Part shown: one piece after another, positions 5,336 through 9,732 of the stretch
How the letters are laid out: each line of letters opens with the position of its first letter
Position numbering within the stretch: the first letter of the stretch is position 1
Source of the DNA: Actinomycetes bacterium
Lineage (GTDB): Bacteria > Actinomycetota > CALGFH01
Assembly (NCBI GenBank): GCA_030152105.1
Contig: JASLIH010000253.1
Span: 1 to 9,732, forward strand
Direction of reading: 5' to 3'
Length of the DNA stretch: 9,732 nucleotides
The notes under the pieces: model-generated
The model's input: only the letters and a program-made list of their open reading frames with translations
The model's database searches: none
What the model was told of the DNA's origin: nothing
Position numbers and translations under genes: made by a program

Positions 5336-6079
5336 ATGGCGGCCACAGAAAGTGGTCTTAACACCACTCTGAGGAGTTCCGTCGCCTCCATCCGGACGGA
5401 GCTGGTAGGACCGGGAACGACCCTGGCCGACGAGCGGCTGTTGCCGGTGGTCCCAGCCCTCCGGCCGTTGCTCCCCGGCCAGGGACTGCGCCGGGGCACG
5501 ACGGTGGCCGTCAGCCGCTCCGCCGCCCTCGCCCTGGCCCTGGTGGCCGCGGCCTCGGCGGCCGGCTCCTGGGTCGCCGCGGTCGGCCTGCCCGACCTGG
5601 GGATCGTGGCCGCCGCCGAGAGCGGCATCGCCCTTGAGCGCCTGGCCCTGGTCCCGGTCCCGGGCGCCAGGGTCTGGCCGACGGTGGTGGCCGCCCTCCT
5701 GGACGCGGTCGACGTGGTGCTGGTGCGCTCTCCGGCCCGGCTCCCGGCCACCCAGGCCCGCCGCCTCGCGGCCAGGGCCCGCGAGCGTGGAGCGGTCCTG
5801 GTCCCCCTCGGCGCCTGGCCCGAGCCGGCCGACCTGCGCCTGGCCGTCACCTCCAGCGCCTGGAGCGGCCTCGGCCAGGGCCACGGCCGCCTCCAGGCCC
5901 GCCAGGTCGAGGTCCTCGTCGCCGGTCGCGGCGCCGCCACCCGCGAACGCCGGGTCCTCCTCTGGCTGCCCTCCCACAACGGCACGATCGCCCAGGTCCT
6001 CTCCAGCCCGGCCGTGGCCGCGCCGGGGGAGGGCCGGTCGTCAGGACCGCCGGAGCTGCCCCTGGCCGATGCCGGGTGA
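5336..6079 (+). CDS. imuA': ImuA' mutasome adaptor (RecA-like, SOS mutagenesis)
   Basis: A 247-residue protein directly behind an SOS box and 11 nt before imuB. It follows the RecA/SulA-like layout of ImuA' proteins: an N-terminal region ending in LPVVPALRPLLPGQGLRRGTTVAV, the strand and helix of the RecA core (SAALALALVAAASAAGSWVAAVGLP, 62-86), LGIVAAAESGIALERLALVPVPG (88-110) and AVDVVLVRSP (125-133). The Walker A position reads VSRSAALA without GKT, so ATP hydrolysis is unlikely, as known for actinobacterial ImuA'. In mycobacteria this protein acts with ImuB and DnaE2 in damage-induced mutagenesis. The C-terminal 20 residues are Pro/Gly-rich and probably disordered; such tails mediate ImuB contact in relatives. 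ATG 5336 was chosen because it sits at the expected transcription start; an in-frame ATG at 5318 lies inside the LexA box. Assigned by context plus pattern. Confidence 0.88.
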   Translation: MAATESGLNTTLRSSVASIRTELVGPGTTLADERLLPVVPALRPLLPGQGLRRGTTVAVSRSAALALALVAAASAAGSWVAAVGLPDLGIVAAAESGIALERLALVPVPGARVWPTVVAALLDAVDVVLVRSPARLPATQARRLAARARERGAVLVPLGAWPEPADLRLAVTSSAWSGLGQGHGRLQARQVEVLVAGRGAATRERRVLLWLPSHNGTIAQVLSSPAVAAPGEGRSSGPPELPLADAG

Positions 6080-6090
6080 GGTGATCCACG

Positions 6091-7719
6091 ATGGCCCGCA
6101 TGCTGGTGGTCTGGTGCCCGGACTGGCCGGTGGTGGCCGCCGGGGCGCCGCCGGACAGCCTGACGGCCGTCGTCCACGCCAACCGGGTCGTCGCCTGCTC
6201 GGCGGCGGCGTGGGCCGAAGGGGTCCGGCCCGGCCTGCGCCGCCGCGAGGCCCAGGGGCGCTGCCCGGAGCTGGAGCTGCTCGCCCACGACCCGACCCGG
6301 GACGCCCGCGCCTTCGAGCCGGTGCTGGTGGCGGTCGAGCAGCTCACTCCCTGGGTCGAGGTCCTCCAGCCGGGGGAGTGCGCCTTCCCGGCCCGCGGTG
6401 CCGCCCGCTACCACGGCGGCGAGCCGGCCCTGGCCGTCACGGTGACCGCCGCCGTCCATGCCGCCGTCGAGGGCAGGGGCGGCTGCCAGGTCGGGATCGC
6501 CGACGGCACCTTCGCCGCCGGCCTGGCCGCCCGCCACCAGGTCATCGTCCCACCGGGCGGCAGCCGCGCCTTCCTGGCCCCGTTCCCGGTGGCCACCCTG
6601 GACCGCCCAGACCTCGCCGACCTGCTGGTCCGCCTCGGCCTGCGCACCCTTGGCGACCTCGCCTCTCTGCCAAGGGCTGACCTGGCCGCCCGCTTCGGCT
6701 TCGAGGGCGCCCGCGCCGCCCGCCTGGCCGGCGGCCTCGACGAGCACCCGAAGGGAGCCCGCCGCCCTCCACCCGACCTCCGTGTGGCGGCCGAGCTCGA
6801 CCCGCCGGCCGACCGCGTCGACGTCGCCGCCTTCACCGCCAAGACCCTGGCCGACGAGCTGGTCGCCCGCCTCGACCGGCTCGGCCTGGCCTGCACCCGC
6901 CTCCGCATCGAAGCCGGAACCGACCAGGGCGAGACCCTCTCCCGTATCTGGCGCTACGACCCCACCGCCTCCCCGGCCCGCGGCCCGTCCAGCCCTGACC
7001 CCATCCCCCGTTCCGCCTCCGCTGGGGCGTCCCGCCCGGGTCTCGCGGACCCTCCGGGGGGAATGGCCGCCGTCATGACCGAGCGGGTCCGCTGGCAGCT
7101 CGACGGCTGGCTGACCGGACGGACCGGCCACCTCCCTGGAGCGCTCACCCATCTGGCGCTGGCGCCCGACGAGGTTGTCCCCGACCGGGGCCGCCAGCTC
7201 GGGTTCTGGGGCGGGGAGACCGAGGCCGGGCAGCGCGCGGCCCGTGCCCTGGCACGCATCCAGGGCCTGCTCGGCCCCCAGGCGGTCCACACCGCCCAGC
7301 TTCGCGGCGGCCGCGACCCAGCGGACCGGGTGGCCCTCAGCCCCGCAACGGACCCCCCGGCCTCGGGCGGCCTAGGGGAGCTCCGCGGCGCCGTGCCCTG
7401 GCCCGGGCAGGTGCCGGCTCCGGCTCCGGCGATCGTGTACGCCGAGCCGGTCCCGGCGGAGGTGGTGGACGCCACCGGTGCCACCGTCGCGGTCGACGGT
7501 CGCGGCCTGCTCGGCCCGCTCCCGAGCCGGGTCCGGGTCCAGGGCCGCGACTGGTCGACCATCACCGCCTGGGCCGGTCCCTGGCTGGTCGACGAGCGCT
7601 GGTGGGACCCGGCCGCCCACCGCCGCCTGGTCCGCCTCCAGGCGACCACCGACCAGGGCGCCGCCTACCTGCTCCGGCTGACCGGCGGCCGCTGGTGGGT
7701 CGAGGCGATCTACGACTGA
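6091..7719 (+). CDS. imuB: ImuB, catalytically inactive Y-family polymerase-like clamp adaptor
   Basis: A 542-residue protein with GAGGTGAT 7 nt upstream of its ATG and coupled to imuA'. It has the Y-family fold without its chemistry: the metal-binding DxD motif near the N-terminus reads VVWCPDWPVVA (6-16), and the SxDE motif is replaced around EVLQPGECAFPARG (90-103), as in known ImuB proteins. Other parts fit the family: AAWAEGVRPGLRRREAQGRCPELELL (39-64), a helix-hairpin-helix region LGLRTLGDLASLPRADLAARFG (182-203), and the little-finger region. QLGFWG (369-374) is a good match to the beta-clamp-binding motif (QLPLWG in M. tuberculosis). The conserved end RWWVEAIYD closes the C-terminal tail that in relatives binds ImuA' and DnaE2. 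Odd: residues about 291-324 are a Pro/Ser/Ala/Gly-rich insertion between IWRYD and ERVRWQLDGW, absent from the family pattern. Confidence 0.94.
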   Translation: MARMLVVWCPDWPVVAAGAPPDSLTAVVHANRVVACSAAAWAEGVRPGLRRREAQGRCPELELLAHDPTRDARAFEPVLVAVEQLTPWVEVLQPGECAFPARGAARYHGGEPALAVTVTAAVHAAVEGRGGCQVGIADGTFAAGLAARHQVIVPPGGSRAFLAPFPVATLDRPDLADLLVRLGLRTLGDLASLPRADLAARFGFEGARAARLAGGLDEHPKGARRPPPDLRVAAELDPPADRVDVAAFTAKTLADELVARLDRLGLACTRLRIEAGTDQGETLSRIWRYDPTASPARGPSSPDPIPRSASAGASRPGLADPPGGMAAVMTERVRWQLDGWLTGRTGHLPGALTHLALAPDEVVPDRGRQLGFWGGETEAGQRAARALARIQGLLGPQAVHTAQLRGGRDPADRVALSPATDPPASGGLGELRGAVPWPGQVPAPAPAIVYAEPVPAEVVDATGATVAVDGRGLLGPLPSRVRVQGRDWSTITAWAGPWLVDERWWDPAAHRRLVRLQATTDQGAAYLLRLTGGRWWVEAIYD

Positions 7720-7746
7720 GCCCGCCCCGGGGCTGTGGACAGTCGT

Positions 7747-7775
7747 TTGCGGCCGGTTTCCCCCGAACGTAGAAC
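7747..7775 (+). promoter_or_regulatory. Putative promoter of the WXG100 gene
   Basis: TTGCGG (7747-7752), 17 nt, then TAGAAC (7770-7775) form a plausible vegetative promoter that would give a short leader of about 27 nt containing the strong GGAGGAG ribosome-binding site. No LexA box overlaps it, so this gene may be expressed independently of the SOS response, or also by read-through from imuB. The other bases of the 89-nt gap (7720-7808) show nothing clear. Confidence 0.45.
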
Positions 7776-7808
7776 TGCTCCATGACCAGCGCACCGAGGA
7801 GGAGCAAG

Positions 7809-8108
7809 ATGGCGGCCACCGGCATCCGCGTCACCCCCGAACAACTCCAGCAGATCTCAGCCCAGCTCGACGCCGGCGCGTCCTCAATCGAGGGCACCCT
7901 GCGCCAGCTCGCCGGCAACGTGGCCCCGCTCGGGTCCGACTGGGCCGGCGTCGCCCAGGCCCGCTTCCTCGAGCTCTGGGCCGAGTGGCAGCGCAGCGGC
8001 GCCACCCTCCATCAGGCGCTGACCGGCATCGCCCGTCTCACCGCCAGCGCCGGCGCCAGCTACGAGTCGGCCGAGCACGGCATCGCCGCCAGCTTCGGCC
8101 GTCCCTGA
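7809..8108 (+). CDS. WXG100-family (EsxA/ESAT-6-like) small protein
   Basis: A 99-residue protein, the exact size class of WXG100 proteins, starting at ATG 7809 behind a strong Shine-Dalgarno sequence (GAGGAGGAGCAAG). It is predicted to be two helices separated by the turn W45-A46-G47, the WXG motif (LGSDWAGVAQARF), with no signal peptide. Near the C-terminus Y85-ESA-E89 fits YxxxD/E, the secretion signal recognised by the ESX/type VII system. Members form helical hairpin dimers and are exported through EccC-type machines as effectors or structural partners. An in-frame ATG at 7782 (9 residues longer) lacks a ribosome-binding site. No ESX component, partner WXG100 gene or LXG toxin is in the window. 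Odd: it stands between imuB and dnaE2, two SOS mutagenesis genes. Confidence 0.87.
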   Translation: MAATGIRVTPEQLQQISAQLDAGASSIEGTLRQLAGNVAPLGSDWAGVAQARFLELWAEWQRSGATLHQALTGIARLTASAGASYESAEHGIAASFGRP

Positions 8109-8141
8109 CCGGCCCCCGATCGACAGTGTGGTTCGGCTCGT

Positions 8142-8165
8142 GACGCTAGGCCGCCTGGCGGCGTC
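8142..8165 (+). terminator. Candidate terminator hairpin downstream of the WXG100 gene
   Basis: GAC(8142-8144)...GTC(8163-8165) enclose GCCGC-CTG-GCGGC (8150-8162), with a five-base bulge on the 5' side. It begins 33 nt after the stop codon. No U tract follows; the downstream bases (GAGAAATTGT) are only moderately AT-rich. It could be a weak, U-less terminator isolating dnaE2. Confidence 0.3.
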
Positions 8166-8225
8166 TGCACGAGAAATTGTCGAATGAACATTACAGAGAG
8201 AATTCAGTGAGATCGGGGTCTGCGC

Positions 8226-8246
8226 GGCGCTCGGGAATTCAGCGCC
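8226..8246 (+). other. Hairpin just upstream of the dnaE2 promoter
   Basis: GGCGCT (8226-8231), a 9-nt loop and AGCGCC (8241-8246) make a perfect 6-bp stem ending 4 nt before the -35 of dnaE2. It may stop transcription from upstream genes so that dnaE2 relies on its own SOS promoter. The octamer GAATTCAG occurs at 8200-8207 and again at 8235-8242. The remaining intergenic DNA (8166-8225) is relatively AT-rich and otherwise featureless. Confidence 0.35.
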
Positions 8247-8250
8247 AAAC

Positions 8251-8286
8251 TTGTCATCCTCGAACATATGTTCGATCATCTCGCGC
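8251..8286 (+). promoter_or_regulatory. SOS-regulated leaderless promoter of dnaE2
   Basis: TTGTCA (8251-8256) as -35, 17 nt, GATCAT (8274-8279) as -10, then 7 nt to the ATG at 8287. The layout is almost the same as at imuA', including the LexA box placed in the spacer and the lack of a Shine-Dalgarno sequence. This is the main argument for the dnaE2 start at 8287. Confidence 0.8.
8260..8275. promoter_or_regulatory. LexA-binding SOS box (dnaE2)
   Basis: TCGAACATATGTTCGA, identical over all 16 bp to the box before imuA', a perfect palindrome matching the actinobacterial LexA consensus. Here the third half-site seen at imuA' is broken (GATC instead of GAAC). Confidence 0.93.
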
Positions 8287-9732
8287 ATGGGATGGCAAGA
8301 TCCTCCGCTTCCTTGGTCCGAACTGGAACGCCGGCTCGCCGGGCGGCCGCCTCCGGCCAACCAGCCTCCCGGCGCGGACGGAGGAGACGCCCCAGCCTGG
8401 TCGTCCCGGCGCCAGCCCTACCGGTCACCTGGCGTGCGTGGGCCGGGCGGGCGAGGGAGGGTGGTGGTTCCGTACGCCGAGCTGCACTGCCACTCGAACG
8501 CGAGCTTCCTGGACGGTGGTTCGCACCCGGAGGAGCTGGCGGAGGAGGCGGCGCACCTCCGCCTGGAGGCGCTGGCCATCACCGACCACGACGGCATGTA
8601 CGGCATCGTCCGCTTCGCCGAGGCGGCAAGGGCGTTGGGCCTCCCGACCATCTTCGGCGCCGAGCTGACGCTGGTCCCCGGGGGCCCGCAGGCCCGGCGG
8701 GCCCGGCGGCCCGGAGGGCCGGGACCCGGGCCCGGCCGCCAGCACCGGGGGGTGCAGCGGACGGGGACGCCCGACCCGGGCGGGGAGCATCTGGTGGTGC
8801 TGGCGCGGGGGCCGGAGGGGTATGCGCGGTTGTGCCGGGCGATCTCGGAGGCGCAGATGGCCGGGGCCAAGGGGGCGCCCCGGGGGGAGCTGGGGCGGCT
8901 GGCCGGGTTGCACGGCGGCCACTGGGCGGTGCTGACCGGGTGCCGGAAGGGGGCGGTGGCGAGCGCGCTGGCCGAACGGGGACCGACGGCGGCCGAGGTC
9001 GAGCTGGACCGGCTCGTCCAGGCGTTCGGGCGGGACAACGTCTACGTGGAGATCTGGGACCATGGCGACCCGCTCGACTCGGTCCGCAACGACGCCCTGG
9101 TCCGGCTGGCCGACCGGGTGAGGGTCGAGGTGGTGGCGACCAACAACGTCCACTACGCGACCCCGGGACGGCGCCGGCTGGCCTCCGCGCTGGCCGCGGT
9201 CCGGGCCCGCAGCTCCCTGGCCGACCTGGACGGCTGGCTGCCCGCCGGGGCCGGCGCCCATCTGCGGTCCGGGCTCGAGCAGGCGACCCGCCTGGCCCGC
9301 TACCCGGGGACGGTCGAGCTGGCCGCCGAGCTCGGCCGGTCCCTTGCCTTCGACCTGGAGCTGGTCGCGCCCCGCCTGCCCGACTTCCCGGTCCCGCCCG
9401 GCCACACCGAGATGACCTGGCTGCGCGAGCTGGCCAGCCGGGGCGCGGCCCGCCGCTACGGCCCCCGGCACGCCGAGCGGACCCCCGGGGCCTGGCGCCA
9501 GATCGACCACGAGCTGGACATGATCGAGCAGCTCGGCTTCCCCGGCTACTTCCTGATCGTCTGGGACATCGTGGAGTTCTGCCGCCGCGCCGACATCTAC
9601 TGCCAGGGCCGGGGCTCGGCGGCCAACTCGGCCGTCTGCTACGCGATCGGGATCACCAAGGCCGACGCCGTCTCCCTCGGCCTGCTGTTCGAGCGGTTCC
9701 TGTCCCCGGAGCGCGACGGGCCGCCCGACATC
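8287..9732 (+). CDS. dnaE2: Error-prone DNA polymerase DnaE2 (N-terminal 482 residues; 3' end outside window)
   Basis: This is the alpha subunit-like C-family polymerase that performs translesion synthesis in the ImuA'-ImuB-DnaE2 mutasome. The start MGWQDPPLPWSELERRLAG matches the typical DnaE2 N-terminus (MGW...W.E.ER.L). A PHP domain follows with AELHCHSNASFLDG (64-77) and LAITDHDGMYG (97-107), then HLVVLARGPEGYARL (168-182), HWAVLTGCRKG (212-222), and the palm and finger core: GFPGYFLIVWDIVEFC (417-432), CQGRGSAANSAVCYAIGIT (439-457) and LLFERFLSPERDGPPDI (466-482). The window ends one residue before the first catalytic aspartate of PDIDxD. About 45% of a normal roughly 1080-residue protein is present. 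Residues about 131-166 are an Arg/Pro/Gly-rich insertion between FGAELTLV and GEHLVVL, encoded by very G+C-rich, hairpin-forming DNA. The frame is intact throughout. GTG 8461 would lose the conserved MGW start. Confidence 0.95.
   Translation, partial: MGWQDPPLPWSELERRLAGRPPPANQPPGADGGDAPAWSSRRQPYRSPGVRGPGGRGRVVVPYAELHCHSNASFLDGGSHPEELAEEAAHLRLEALAITDHDGMYGIVRFAEAARALGLPTIFGAELTLVPGGPQARRARRPGGPGPGPGRQHRGVQRTGTPDPGGEHLVVLARGPEGYARLCRAISEAQMAGAKGAPRGELGRLAGLHGGHWAVLTGCRKGAVASALAERGPTAAEVELDRLVQAFGRDNVYVEIWDHGDPLDSVRNDALVRLADRVRVEVVATNNVHYATPGRRRLASALAAVRARSSLADLDGWLPAGAGAHLRSGLEQATRLARYPGTVELAAELGRSLAFDLELVAPRLPDFPVPPGHTEMTWLRELASRGAARRYGPRHAERTPGAWRQIDHELDMIEQLGFPGYFLIVWDIVEFCRRADIYCQGRGSAANSAVCYAIGITKADAVSLGLLFERFLSPERDGPPDI
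8699..8733 (+). repeat. Strong GC inverted repeat inside the dnaE2 insertion
   Basis: GGGCCCGG (8699-8706) pairs with CCGGGCCC (8726-8733), and inside it CCCGG (8710-8714) pairs with CCGGG (8719-8723) around loop AGGG, with a small CGG/AC internal loop. It encodes part of the Arg/Pro/Gly-rich insertion. It could be the remnant of a short inserted palindrome or simply low-complexity expansion. Confidence 0.55.
8863..8895 (+). other. Putative G-quadruplex in dnaE2
   Basis: Four G tracts of at least four (8863-8866, 8871-8875, 8882-8887, 8892-8895) are separated by loops of 4, 6 and 4 nt, meeting common G-quadruplex patterns. It lies on the coding strand, so both the non-template DNA and the mRNA could fold. 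It falls in a stretch (about 8740-8960) where codons end in G (GGG, CGG, GCG), unlike the C-ending codons of imuB and of dnaE2 after about 9060. Confidence 0.4.

Noticed and set aside
4111..7290. Very long open frame on the minus strand running from inside imuB through imuA' to the cyclase stop.
   Set aside because: Only its last 374 codons (from 5235) form a recognisable protein. The rest is antisense to imuB and imuA', low-complexity, and open only because stop codons are rare in GC-rich DNA.
7721..7737. Short inverted repeat AGCCC...GGGCT just after the imuB stop codon as a terminator.
   Set aside because: The stem is only five base pairs, there is no U tract, and similar short GC stems are frequent here by chance.
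8176..8195. Possible third LexA site around TCGAATGAACATT upstream of dnaE2.
   Set aside because: Half-site spacing and orientation do not fit CGAAC-N4-GTTCG; only scattered bases agree.
8425..9510. 361-codon open frame antisense to dnaE2.
   Set aside because: The plus strand here encodes clearly conserved DnaE2 motifs; the antisense product is Pro/Gly/Arg-rich with no motif or ribosome-binding site.

Overview
The window is very G+C-rich DNA with strongly G/C-ending codons, short intergenic gaps and several genes that seem to start without a Shine-Dalgarno sequence. Together with two copies of the actinobacterial LexA box (TCGAAC-N4-GTTCGA) and an imuA'/imuB/dnaE2 gene set, this points to an actinomycete-type genome (phylum Actinomycetota). 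No genus can be named from the sequence alone.

The left part (1-3197) holds ordinary-looking genes. A metallophosphoesterase with a C-terminal membrane part runs off the left edge on the minus strand. A small winged-helix-like protein diverges from it. On the minus strand follow a small coiled-coil/membrane protein and a protein with a likely FMN-binding split-barrel C-terminal half. A GNAT acetyltransferase lies on the plus strand.

The middle (3205-5235, minus strand) reads, in transcription order: a class III adenylate cyclase with an unusual beta-rich N-terminal half, a MarR-family regulator, and a pterin-4a-carbinolamine-dehydratase-like protein that lacks two of the usual catalytic histidines. 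An AT-rich perfect dyad overlaps the predicted promoter of the dehydratase-like gene and is a good candidate MarR operator.

The right part (5301-9732, plus strand) is an SOS mutagenesis cassette: imuA', imuB, a small WXG100 (ESX-type) gene, then the 5' 482 codons of dnaE2, which runs off the right edge just before its catalytic PDIDxD motif. imuA' and dnaE2 each have the same promoter layout: a TTGaCA-like -35, a 16-bp LexA palindrome in the spacer, a -10 of the form GA(A/T)CAT, and an ATG 6-7 nt further on. Both should therefore be LexA-repressed leaderless genes, switched on together after DNA damage. ImuA' and ImuB would act as adaptors that bring the error-prone polymerase DnaE2 to the sliding clamp; ImuB carries a likely clamp-binding QLGFWG motif.

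The most unusual points are the WXG100 gene placed inside the mutasome cassette, low-complexity insertions in both ImuB and DnaE2, an imuA' operator with three alternating LexA half-sites, and the catalytically altered dehydratase-like protein under a probable MarR operator. I found no CRISPR array, insertion sequence, tRNA or rRNA. Every stretch longer than about 100 bases without a gene is described below; none exceeds 300 bases.
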